A stretch of DNA of 20,305 nt, from assembly GCA_049600855.1 (NCBI GenBank), contig JBMYQA010000089.1, positions 1-20,305 of the forward strand, in the 5' to 3' direction. Within the stretch, counting starts at the first letter, position 1, and every line of letters starts with the position of its first letter. The position numbers were made by a program, and so were the translations under genes. Below are positions 6,284 to 13,523 of the stretch, piece by piece. Below the pieces are notes generated by a model. It ran no database searches. It was given only the letters and a program-made list of their open reading frames with translations, and was not told the DNA's origin. The stretch is from JBMYQA01 sp049600855 (GTDB lineage Bacteria > Bacteroidota > Bacteroidia > Cytophagales > Flammeovirgaceae).

Positions 6284-7183
6284 CTAATACAAATCATCTA
6301 ATTTCATTTTTAAGTACCGTGTTACGGAAGTAAACGCACTTAAAAAACCGATTAAACTTCCAACAATGAGCAAACCTGCAAATACCAAAACGGCATCTTG
6401 ATACAGTAAAATTGTCCCTAAATAAATGTATTGTTGAATAGCTAACCAAATCAAAGCCACCAGTAAGCTGGAAGCTAAAAAGCCACTTAATGCTCCTTGA
6501 AACACCGCTCGAATCAGAAAGGGCTTTTTAATAAAAAAAGGGGTAGCTCCTACTAACTGCATGCTCCTAATGAGAAAGCGCTGCGAAAATAAGGCTAGTT
6601 TTATCGAATTATTAATCAAAATCACAACTGTAATCAGTAATATGATGACAAAAATAGCAATCACAAAACCAATGCGTTGGATGTTGATGTTAATCTCTTC
6701 TACTTGTTCTTTCGGATAGTAAACCTCAAATACGCCATCAATATTGGCTTCAATTTGTTGTTTGATTTGAGCCATGGAAGTATCTGAGTAGCTATGGGAG
6801 GCAATATTGATGATAAAGGCATCGCGTAATGGATTCTCGCCCAAAAAGGAAATAAAATCCTCACCATTATCTTGAATCATCTGCTTGGCTGCATCATCTT
6901 TCGATAAGTACCGCACTCTCGCTTGACCATCTTCCAAATCAATATAAGACTGAGCAGTTAATTCATCCCTGATTTGATCTTTCATCTCTTGAGTCAGATC
7001 ATTCAGTAAGAACACCTTTACTTCAATATCGTTTCGAAGTTTGGCCGTTAGACGATTAGCGCCAATGGCAAAAATGCAGAATAAGCCAATCATAAAGAGT
7101 GCCGTTGTGATGCTAAACACCACATTGGTATAAGGATAACTCCCTACTCTTTTTTTTCGTTGATTGGAATTCTTCTTTGCCAA
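6284..7183 (-). CDS. ftsX: Cell-division protein FtsX (permease-like)
   Basis: Membrane subunit of the FtsEX complex, which couples ATP hydrolysis at the septum to activation of peptidoglycan hydrolases. The 299 residues show the family layout: a basic cytoplasmic N-terminus (KKNSNQRKKRV), membrane segment 1 at about 22-42, and a periplasmic domain of about 125 residues. Three more membrane segments follow at about 171-192, 227-250 and 265-285. The diagnostic motif SMQLVGATPFFIKKPFLIRA lies at residues 207-226. FtsE is not beside it in this window. It probably heads an operon with the DUF3098 gene (52-base gap) and perhaps uppP. Confidence 0.95.
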   Translation of the reverse strand: MAKKNSNQRKKRVGSYPYTNVVFSITTALFMIGLFCIFAIGANRLTAKLRNDIEVKVFLLNDLTQEMKDQIRDELTAQSYIDLEDGQARVRYLSKDDAAKQMIQDNGEDFISFLGENPLRDAFIINIASHSYSDTSMAQIKQQIEANIDGVFEVYYPKEQVEEININIQRIGFVIAIFVIILLITVVILINNSIKLALFSQRFLIRSMQLVGATPFFIKKPFLIRAVFQGALSGFLASSLLVALIWLAIQQYIYLGTILLYQDAVLVFAGLLIVGSLIGFLSAFTSVTRYLKMKLDDLY

Positions 7184-7218
7184 AAGGTTACTCAGTTCTA
7201 ATGAATAAAATTGAAAAA

Positions 7219-7226
7219 CAAAAGTA
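7219..7226 (-). promoter_or_regulatory. Possible -7 element upstream of ftsX
   Basis: The minus strand reads TACTTTTG, a match to TAnnTTTG, 36 bases before the ftsX ATG. I could not find a TTG at the expected distance upstream, so only the -7 half is supported. Confidence 0.35.
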
Positions 7227-7341
7227 GCAATTATTTTGGAGTAGTAAGGACTGCCACTACGGATTCTCCTTGTTTTTTGTTAAAAGAGGAGAGAAGTCGC
7301 CTAAAAAACTTCACGACTAATTTCAAAACAGTCTCTTAATA

Positions 7342-8241
7342 TTACGCTGTTTTTTCCCGTTCGGCCTTCTTTCTCCAATAACGCATCAAACCTGCTACGC
7401 TCATCCATGATGGATTAGCCGCTTCATACTTCTCTAAATCTTCGGGTTTTACGCCAAAGTCGAGCAATTGTTGTTGCACATAGCTTTGAAATTGAGGCGT
7501 TACAAGTACAGGATCTTGCCCACTTTCCCAGCGAGGCTTTATCCAGTTGGCCCAATCATCGAGGTAATGTTCCAATAAATTGAGATGGTGATCAATATCT
7601 TCAATGAGGCCAAAGTGAGTGAGGTAAAATTTGGTAGCACCAAGATTTCTAATGAGTTGAATCGATTCTTTCCAATCTTCAATATTAATATCGGGCGGCG
7701 GACAAGGAGCTACAGGCATTTGATGATCAATTCGACAGCCTGCCACATCTCCTGTGAATAAATGCGTTCCAATTTGCCAAGCGATATGATGCACGGCATG
7801 TCCTGGCGTATGCCAAGCTTTGAGGGTAGTATCGCCAATAACAATTTCCTGCCCATGTGCTGTAACTTTCAACTGATCAGCAGGAATATCTCGCATTTCT
7901 CCCCAAAGGCGATCCATGTCTTCTTTGTAAATCCGACGTGCAGATTCCATCAACTTAGCTGGACTAGCTAGGTGTTTTGCGCCAAAAGGATGCAAGTAAA
8001 TGTCAGCGCCCAACGCTGCAAATGCCCAAGCTGCTCCAGCATGATCGAGGTGAATATGACTTAAAAATACATGTTTAATATCTGATAAGGCATATCCTTT
8101 TTGTGCCAATGCTTTTTCGAGATTAGGAAGTACAGAATGAGGGCCGGTTTCAATTAAAATCGGCCCTTCAGAGGTTTCTACTAAAAAGGCTGCAATGGCT
8201 TTTTCTACGCCTAAAAAATTTAAGTCAAGTACGGTTATCAT
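7342..8241 (-). CDS. Metallo-beta-lactamase-fold hydrolase
   Basis: A cytoplasmic zinc hydrolase of the glyoxalase II-like MBL group. The dinuclear metal site is complete: HIHLDH at 62-67, His148 in HTPGH (144-148), Asp165 in FTGD and His209 in LTHFG. The 299 residues and the C-terminal helical region from about residue 215 are typical of members annotated only as MBL-fold metallo-hydrolases. No signal peptide is seen. The 158-base spacer to ftsX suggests a separate unit. Its substrate is unknown; a thioester or lactone is plausible from the family. Confidence 0.92.
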   Translation of the reverse strand: MITVLDLNFLGVEKAIAAFLVETSEGPILIETGPHSVLPNLEKALAQKGYALSDIKHVFLSHIHLDHAGAAWAFAALGADIYLHPFGAKHLASPAKLMESARRIYKEDMDRLWGEMRDIPADQLKVTAHGQEIVIGDTTLKAWHTPGHAVHHIAWQIGTHLFTGDVAGCRIDHQMPVAPCPPPDINIEDWKESIQLIRNLGATKFYLTHFGLIEDIDHHLNLLEHYLDDWANWIKPRWESGQDPVLVTPQFQSYVQQQLLDFGVKPEDLEKYEAANPSWMSVAGLMRYWRKKAEREKTA

Positions 8242-8517
8242 GGTGGAGTTAAATTGGTGAGTCGATTGCCAAATTTGCTATAAAATCTCAGTTCATCAAA
8301 GAAAATAGGAAGATACCTTTTATTCTCGGTGCTTGTTGGATAAACGGATTGAATTGAGGTAAATCTCTGGTAATCTAGCGCTTAATTTACTCCTTTCAGT
8401 TTTTGTTGAAACAGATGTGCTTTATTCATCAAGAAAATCTATAAAATCACTTCTTAAGCTTATACTTTTTCATTAAAATGTCCTATTTTGGTGCTTAGAT
8501 TACAACAACACAGACAT

Positions 8518-9408
8518 ATGCCTAGTCAATACGTTAACGTAAATTACCAATTTCCAGAATCAGAGCTCATTCTAAATAAGGATGGTAGCGTTTATCACTT
8601 AAACATTAAGCCAGAACACCTCAGCGATACTGTTTTGGCAGTCGGTGATCCTGGTCGTGTCCATCGGATCAGTCGGCATTTTGATAAGGTAGAGTTTGAG
8701 ATGAATAAACGGGAGTTTGTTACGCATGTTGGCTACTACAAAGGCAAACGCCTGACGGTGATGTCCACAGGCATGGGCACAGATAATATCGAGATTTTTT
8801 TGACAGAATTAGATGCGCTTGCCAATATCGATTTGAAGTATCGGAAGGCAAAAGAGGAACACCGCAGCTTAAATATCATTCGAATAGGTACTTCGGGGGC
8901 AATGCAAGAAGATTTAGTAGTCGGCACTACGTTAGTTTCTGATTATGCAATTGGTTTGGATACCTTGATGTGTTTCTACAAACTCGAACAAACGGAATTT
9001 GAATCCATTATCAGTGATGCATTACAAGAACGATTACAGCTCCCATTTCGTCCTTATTGTGTGCAAGGATCTACGCATTTGCGCGATGTGATTGGGAAAG
9101 ATATGGTATTTGGAAATACACTTACTGCTCCAGGGTTTTATGCGCCTCAAGGTCGAAAATTGCGCTTAGCTTTGGCTAACCCTGATATGATTAATGATAT
9201 TGCCAATTTCAGCGATCACAAATTTTGGATTACCAATTTTGAGATGGAAACCGCAGGGTATTATGCTATGGCACGCTTACTAGGTCATCGCGCCATTTCT
9301 GTAAATGCAATTATCGCAAATCGCATTTCCAATACTTTTGCCAAAGAAACTAATAAAGTAGTTGATCAAGTGATTAAGCAAACCTTAGAGCAAGTGCTTG
9401 AATTGTAA
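8518..9408 (+). CDS. Nucleoside phosphorylase (PNP/UDP family 1)
   Basis: Phosphorolytic cleavage of a nucleoside, probably uridine or a purine nucleoside, to the base and ribose-1-phosphate for salvage. Family hallmarks are AVGDPGRVHR (41-50, phosphate binding), STGMGTDNIEIFLTE (83-97), RIGTSGAM (122-129) and the late TNFEMETAGYYAMARLL segment, with the Glu-Met-Glu that contacts ribose. I chose ATG 8518; a TTG at 8488 would add ten residues with no family likeness. It is a single gene flanked by minus-strand genes. The uridine-versus-purine choice is not decided by what I can see, so no symbol is given. Confidence 0.92.
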   Translation: MPSQYVNVNYQFPESELILNKDGSVYHLNIKPEHLSDTVLAVGDPGRVHRISRHFDKVEFEMNKREFVTHVGYYKGKRLTVMSTGMGTDNIEIFLTELDALANIDLKYRKAKEEHRSLNIIRIGTSGAMQEDLVVGTTLVSDYAIGLDTLMCFYKLEQTEFESIISDALQERLQLPFRPYCVQGSTHLRDVIGKDMVFGNTLTAPGFYAPQGRKLRLALANPDMINDIANFSDHKFWITNFEMETAGYYAMARLLGHRAISVNAIIANRISNTFAKETNKVVDQVIKQTLEQVLEL

Positions 9409-9421
9409 GTATCAAACCACC

Positions 9422-9442
9422 GCAGGTGATGGCTAAACCTGC
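9422..9442. terminator. Stem-loop between convergent genes (possible terminator)
   Basis: GCAGGT (9422-9427) and ACCTGC (9437-9442) pair across a 9-base loop in the 56-base gap between the nucleoside phosphorylase and siroheme-synthase stops. It could serve both directions, but the T-run after it is weak. Confidence 0.35.
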
Positions 9443-9464
9443 AATAGTTTCGAATCAGAGCATG

Positions 9465-10073
9465 CTATTTCTTTTTCGGCTGAACCATGAAGTCTTTCGT
9501 GACCTCATCCAACTTCTTCACCTTATACTCAAAGTCGCCTTTGAGTTGATCTCTAATTTCTTTCAAGCGATCCAACAACTCATCAACCTCTTCTGGTAGG
9601 GCATCATTTAAGGTTTCTTTAATGCGTTTGGTTAATGTTGGGGATTTGCCATTTGAGGAAATCCCAATTTTCAAATCTCCTTTTTTTACGATGGAGCACA
9701 AGTAGAAATCGCACAAATCAGGGGTGTCAGCTACATTGGTCAATAAGTTTTTCTTCTTTGCGCGCTTCTTGATTTTAGCGTGTAGTTTTCTTGAATCGGT
9801 AGCCAAAATCACCAAATCCTTTCCTTTAAGGTCTTTTTTCTTAAAAGGACGCTCAATTAACTTAACGGTTGGGTGCGCAGCCGCTAAGGTTCGGATTTCC
9901 TCTTGTAATATTTCCTTTGCCACTAAGGTGACATTTGCTTTCGGGCTGCTTTTGAGTACTGCCGTTAACTTTTCCAAGCCTACATAGCCCCCCCCAACAA
10001 TGAGCAGCTCCAATTCGTGTAGTTTAAAAAAAACAGGGAACATCACATTCCCTGAGTCTTGATCCATGTACAT
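9465..10073 (-). CDS. Siroheme synthase N-terminal-type protein (precorrin-2 dehydrogenase / sirohydrochlorin ferrochelatase)
   Basis: Expected to oxidise precorrin-2 with NAD and insert iron to make siroheme, the cofactor of sulfite and nitrite reductases. The N-terminal Rossmann motif is VGGGYVGLEK (26-35), with LVILATDSR at the second half of the fold. NVADTPDLCDFY carries the catalytic-type Asp, and SNGKSPTLTKRIKE is the family's conserved basic segment. The protein is 202 residues and lacks the uroporphyrinogen methyltransferase domain of full CysG, so it is the Met8p/CysG-N form. ATG 10067 and 10043 are alternative starts. It lies 37 bases behind the sulfhydrylase gene in what looks like one operon, which supports a sulfur-assimilation role. 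The C-terminus ends in a Lys-rich tail. Confidence 0.88.
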   Translation of the reverse strand: MYMDQDSGNVMFPVFFKLHELELLIVGGGYVGLEKLTAVLKSSPKANVTLVAKEILQEEIRTLAAAHPTVKLIERPFKKKDLKGKDLVILATDSRKLHAKIKKRAKKKNLLTNVADTPDLCDFYLCSIVKKGDLKIGISSNGKSPTLTKRIKETLNDALPEEVDELLDRLKEIRDQLKGDFEYKVKKLDEVTKDFMVQPKKK

Positions 10074-10110
10074 GGTAGTTCAGGTTATTTTTTTAGCTCA
10101 AATGCAATAT

Positions 10111-11286
10111 TTAGTGGTTTGTTTTGCTTATTGCTAAGGCTTGTGCTATATCTGCGACAATGTCATCAATATGTTCCAAGCCTACCGATATGCGTACTAA
10201 ACCATTGGTAATTCCTACCGCCAACCGATCTTCTTCAGCCAATTTAGAGTGGGTAGTCGAAGCGGGATGGGTAGCAATGGAACGGGTATCGCCTAAGTTG
10301 GCACTGAGTGAAATTAGTTTCAAGGCGTTGAGGAAGTTTTTTCCTCTTTCTAAGCCGTCTTTTAATTCAAAGGTCACGATTCCCCCACCCATGCGCATTT
10401 GTTTTTTGGCAATTTCATGACCGAGATGTGTCTCTAAAAATGGGTAATTGACCTTACTGATGGCTTCATGACCTGTTAAGTGCTGGGCTAAAGCAAGGGC
10501 ATTACTGCAATGTTTATCCATGCGAACGGCCAGTGTTTCTAAGCTTTTCGACAAAATCCACGCATTAAATGGCGATAAGGAAGGCCCTGTTTGACGATTA
10601 AACTTTCTGATTTGATCAATTAAATTGGCCTTGCCAGCAATGATTCCGCCAAGTACCCGACCTTGTCCATCTATAAATTTAGTAGCGGAGTGCGTGACTA
10701 AGTCCGCCCCATATTTTGCAGGGTTTTGGAGGTAAGGCGTAGCAAAGCAATTATCAACATTAAAAATCAATCCGTGTTTTTTAGCTAATTGCCCAGTCCA
10801 TTCCAAATCTACAATATCAAGCCCTGGGTTAGATGGCGTTTCAATAAACAACATCTTTGTATTTGGCTGAATTAAACTTTCCCATTCATCCGTTTTTTTC
10901 GTATCTGCAAAAGTATGTGTGATGCCAAACTTGGGTAGAATGGTGGTAAGAATTTGAAATGAAGAACCAAATAAGGCACTGGAAGCCAGAATATGATCGC
11001 CTGATTGGAGTAGTCCGGCCATGCTCGAATAAATAGCCGACATCCCGGTAGCAGTAGAAATGGCCGTATCTGTCCCTTCTAATGCAGCAATTTTTTGTTC
11101 TAACTCAATGCAGTTGGGGTTAGAAAAACGGCTGTAAATATTTCCTTCGATTTCATCAGCAAACATTGCCCGCATTTGCTCAGCATCTTCAAAGACAAAA
11201 CTGGATGTATTGAACAAAGGCACACTGTGTTCTCGATGTTGAGAGCGTTCCGTCTGCAAACGAATAGCTTTGGTTTCGAAATTCAT
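10111..11286 (-). CDS. metZ: O-acylhomoserine sulfhydrylase, MetZ-like PLP trans-sulfuration enzyme
   Basis: Makes homocysteine from an O-acylhomoserine (probably O-succinyl) and sulfide in methionine synthesis. It is a Cys/Met-metabolism PLP enzyme of 391 residues. Cofactor-binding residues seen are YSRFSNPN (51-58), GMSAIYSSM (81-89), Asp178 in FNVDNC, and the Schiff-base Lys203 in HSATKFIDGQGRVLGG; the FIDGQGRVLGG extension after the lysine is characteristic of MetZ rather than cystathionine lyases. The gene has a TTG-N18-TACCTTTG promoter and a structured leader, and the siroheme-synthase-type gene follows it. MetB/MetC-type activities are the main alternative, but the signature and operon partner favour direct sulfhydrylation. 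Confidence 0.88.
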   Translation of the reverse strand: MNFETKAIRLQTERSQHREHSVPLFNTSSFVFEDAEQMRAMFADEIEGNIYSRFSNPNCIELEQKIAALEGTDTAISTATGMSAIYSSMAGLLQSGDHILASSALFGSSFQILTTILPKFGITHTFADTKKTDEWESLIQPNTKMLFIETPSNPGLDIVDLEWTGQLAKKHGLIFNVDNCFATPYLQNPAKYGADLVTHSATKFIDGQGRVLGGIIAGKANLIDQIRKFNRQTGPSLSPFNAWILSKSLETLAVRMDKHCSNALALAQHLTGHEAISKVNYPFLETHLGHEIAKKQMRMGGGIVTFELKDGLERGKNFLNALKLISLSANLGDTRSIATHPASTTHSKLAEEDRLAVGITNGLVRISVGLEHIDDIVADIAQALAISKTNH

Positions 11287-11294
11287 GGTAATGG

Positions 11295-11335
11295 AGCATT
11301 ATATGCTGAAATTGTGTGGTATGCCGCACAATTTC
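11295..11335 (-). promoter_or_regulatory. Two abutting stem-loops in the metZ leader
   Basis: In transcript order, the first is a near-perfect hairpin (11335-11308): a 9-bp stem GAAATTGTG/CACAATTTC, one C-A mismatch, two G-C pairs and the 4-base loop CATA. The second (11307-11295) follows at once: AGCAT/ATGCT with a 3-base loop, ending 8 nt before the ATG and so over the ribosome-loading region. They sit in a leader of about 90 nt below the promoter. I do not recognise SAM-I or another known riboswitch. An RNA switch, a translational control or a protein operator are all possible. Confidence 0.5.
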
Positions 11336-11381
11336 TCTAGTAATAAATGGCAATTATTAGTATTGCAATAAATAGTAAAAG

Positions 11382-11410
11382 CAAAGGTAGTTATTGGGCA
11401 ATAAGCTCAA
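11382..11410 (-). promoter_or_regulatory. Bacteroidota-type promoter for the metZ operon
   Basis: On the minus strand, TTG (11410-11408) is followed after 18 bases by TACCTTTG (11389-11382), a full match to TAnnTTTG. It predicts a leader of about 90 nt that includes the two stem-loops at 11295-11335. The -33 element lies just past the end of hemW. Confidence 0.6.
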
Positions 11411-11436
11411 TAATACAATTTTCTATAAATCTAAGC

Positions 11437-12589
11437 TTATTTTGACACAAAAAAGCGCTCTGCAACCTGATCGGCTAATAGTTTTCCCTTTTGCGTTAAA
11501 TGCATCACGCGATTTTTGAGGGATAAGGTGCCTTGAGCTTGTTGAAAATCAAGTTCTTGTGCCTGTTCTTGTGCAAGATCATAAGCACAATTATCCAATA
11601 AAAAATCTAAACTACAACCCCAGGAAGTACGCAAACTCGTCATAATATATTCATTGATGCGATCGGCTTGGGTCAATACTTCTTTTTCGAAGGGAATTTG
11701 TTGTTGGGCTAAACTTTTGATGTATCGCGCATTATTTCGGACATTGTATTGCCTGGAATGCCCATTAAATGAATGTGCACTTGGCCCTATTCCCAAATAA
11801 GGAACCCCTAGCCAATAGTTCGAATTATGTTTGGAATGCCAACCTGCTAAGCAGAAATTAGAGATTTCATATTGTTGGTAGTGATGATCAGCTAATGTGG
11901 AAAGTAAAATTTCAAATTGCTCTGCTGCAAATTCCTCATGAATAGGAGGGAGTTTATGCTGTCTTTCCCATCGCCCAAATACGGTTTCGGATTCAATCGT
12001 GAGGCAGTAGGCAGAAATGTGTTTGGGAGCTAAAGCGAGAGCTTGTGCTAAATCTTGATGCCAAATGTCATGTTGGTAAATTCCCGAATGGGCTAAGTCA
12101 TCGTATTGCGTGGGTACTCCATAAATGAGATCAATGCTGATATTCGTAATGCCAATATCTTGAGCGTGTTTCACACAATTAATTGCCTCGTTACGGTTAT
12201 GTGCCCGATTCATAAACCGCAAATGTGGCTCATGAAAGGATTGGATTCCAATACTTAAACGATTGATTCCTGCTTGTTGTAATTCGTTTACCTTTTTTAG
12301 AGAAAGATCATCAGGATTGGCCTCAAGTGTGATTTCTGCAGTTGGATGAACAGGAAATACGTCTTGAATGGTATTCAGTAGTTGACGTATTTCTTTATCG
12401 TTTAATAAAGAAGGTGTGCNNNNNNNNNNTGGTATTCAGTTCTTCATTCAGATAGTTTTGCTGTAGGCGAATTTCTTGTTCAAGCGCAGCTACTAAATCA
12501 GCTTGTCGTGTCGTATTGGTACTAAAATGGAAATCACAATAGTAACAAGCTTGTTTACAGAACGGGATATGTAGGTAGATTCCAGCCAA
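11437..12589 (-). CDS. hemW: HemW, radical-SAM heme chaperone (coproporphyrinogen III oxidase-like), broken by assembly gap
   Basis: A radical-SAM protein that binds heme and delivers it to target proteins; often mislabelled oxygen-independent coproporphyrinogen III oxidase. The N-terminal part (12589-12430) starts MAGIYLHIPFCKQACYYC with the CxxxCxxC cluster motif at Cys11, Cys15 and Cys18. The rest, from 12417 in another frame, begins TPSLLNDKEI and contains ITLEANPDD, GINRLSIGIQSF and NISIDLIYGVP, continuing to the stop at 11437. The two parts are separated by 10 N, and the expected family sequence between them is about IYFGGG, so the N-run length is a placeholder and the frame change is an artefact, not a real frameshift. 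The full product would be about 385 residues, normal for HemW. It lacks the fourth N-terminal Cys typical of true HemN, supporting HemW. Confidence 0.93.
12420..12429. other. Assembly gap of 10 N inside hemW
   Basis: Ten undetermined bases. The flanks share an exact 11-base direct repeat, TGGTATTCAGT, at 12369-12379 and 12430-12440, coding on the minus strand for Leu-Asn-Thr in both copies. Restoring the conserved HemW segment needs about 15 bases, not 10, so coordinates to the right are probably a few bases short. Confidence 0.95.
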
Positions 12590-12624
12590 AAAGTGATGCG
12601 TTTTACAGAATTTAAGTCAATCTA

Positions 12625-12656
12625 TTTCTCGATTGTTGCTAGACCATTTACTTTCG
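12625..12656 (+). promoter_or_regulatory. Promoter for the DUF6048-like gene
   Basis: TTTC (12625-12628), close to the TTTG -33 element, is followed after 20 bases by TACTTTCG (12649-12656), one mismatch from TAnnTTTG. It lies 48 bases before the GTG at 12704 and supports that start over the ATGs at 12593 and 12596. Confidence 0.45.
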
Positions 12657-12660
12657 CAGG

Positions 12661-12692
12661 CAAAGGTAAGTATTCTTATCCTTCATCATCAA
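12661..12692 (-). promoter_or_regulatory. Promoter for hemW
   Basis: On the minus strand, TTG (12692-12690) is followed after 21 bases by TACCTTTG (12668-12661). The hemW ATG is at 12589. Its -7 element lies 4 bases from the -7 element of the divergent promoter at 12649-12656. Confidence 0.5.
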
Positions 12693-12703
12693 CTCTATTT
12701 CCA

Positions 12704-13519
12704 GTGAAAATAAAATTAGTAAGCTTATTAATATTGTTAGGACTAAGTAGCATGGCCATGGCTCAGGAAGAAGAACCTCGGGCAGATGAGGTGACTTCAG
12801 ATTCTACGAAAGTAAAGCCGAAAAAGGATAAGATTAAGGTGCCATTTCGTCCGAAACTTAGAGGGATTAAGTTGGGAACAGATTTATATCCCATTGCATT
12901 TACCATTTTTGAGAAAGATTTTACAGGTTATGAGTTGAATTCAGAGTTTGTGTTTGATAATAAGTTTTTTATCAATGCGGACTTTGGAAGTCAAAATGCC
13001 GAGCGGCAAGATGATGAGCAGACTTTTGTTTATACCAATAAAGGCACCTATTGGCGATTAGGACTCGACTACAACTTTATGCATAAGACATTTGATGAGG
13101 AAGCGTTGTTTGTAGGGATGCGTTTTGGCAATGCTTCTTTTGATCATAAAGCAAATTATACCAGTACTACAGATGCTTGGGGGGATCAAGCTACAGAAGT
13201 GAGTCTGCCCAATCAGACGGCTAGTTGGCTTGAGCTAAATTTAGGCATGAAAGTGAAAGCCATTGGAAATTTCCATTTATCAGCCATTTTGAGGGGCAAG
13301 TTTTTGTTATCATCTCCAAGTGAAGAGTTGTTATCAGTGGTCGAAATGCCAGGATTTGGGATTAATCGTAATACAGTCACAGGCTCAATTGGGTATCGTG
13401 TAAGTTATATGATTCCTGTACAAAAAGGACAACGGATAAAAAAATCCCCTAAGTTAAAGAAAAACAAAGGGGAGAAGAATCTTGAGAAAAAGTTGACACC
13501 CACCGATGAAGAAGAATAA
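12704..13519 (+). CDS. DUF6048-like outer-membrane protein
   Basis: Exported protein of unknown function. I start it at GTG 12704, which gives a signal peptide straight away (KIKLVSLLILLGLSSMAMAQ, cleavage after Ala-Met-Ala). The in-frame ATGs at 12593 and 12596 would add 36 residues of non-signal sequence and place the promoter inside the gene. A charged linker with EEEPRADE and KVKPKKDKIK leads to PKLRGIKLGTDLYPIAF. Barrel-like strands follow, such as YELNSEFVFDNKFFINADFG, YWRLGLDYNF and FVGMRFG. This pattern matches what I recall of DUF6048, a Bacteroidota barrel family, but I could not confirm it. The last 40 residues are highly charged (KKSPKLKKNKGEKNLEKK, ending DEEE), which is unusual for a barrel C-terminus. 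Its stop is 4 bases from that of the convergent metallopeptidase. Confidence 0.75.
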   Translation: MKIKLVSLLILLGLSSMAMAQEEEPRADEVTSDSTKVKPKKDKIKVPFRPKLRGIKLGTDLYPIAFTIFEKDFTGYELNSEFVFDNKFFINADFGSQNAERQDDEQTFVYTNKGTYWRLGLDYNFMHKTFDEEALFVGMRFGNASFDHKANYTSTTDAWGDQATEVSLPNQTASWLELNLGMKVKAIGNFHLSAILRGKFLLSSPSEELLSVVEMPGFGINRNTVTGSIGYRVSYMIPVQKGQRIKKSPKLKKNKGEKNLEKKLTPTDEEE

Positions 13520-13523
13520 GCGA

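Noticed and set aside
7260..7325. Small inverted repeats (TCTCCT/AGGAGA, GAAGT/ACTTC) after the MBL-fold hydrolase gene
   Set aside because: The stems are only 5-6 bp with long loops and no T-run in the direction of transcription; not enough to call a terminator.
8480..8520. TATTTTGG as a promoter -7 element and TTG 8488 as the nucleoside phosphorylase start
   Set aside because: The box has mismatched spacing and no TTG partner, and the ten extra residues from TTG show no family likeness; ATG 8518 is preferred.
12395..12589. A separate short radical-SAM gene or a real frameshift in hemW
   Set aside because: The frame change coincides exactly with the N-run, and both sides match one continuous HemW sequence.
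12593..12703. ATG 12593 as the start of the DUF6048-like protein
   Set aside because: The added 36 residues are not signal-like, a promoter -7 element lies inside them, and GTG 12704 begins a textbook signal peptide.
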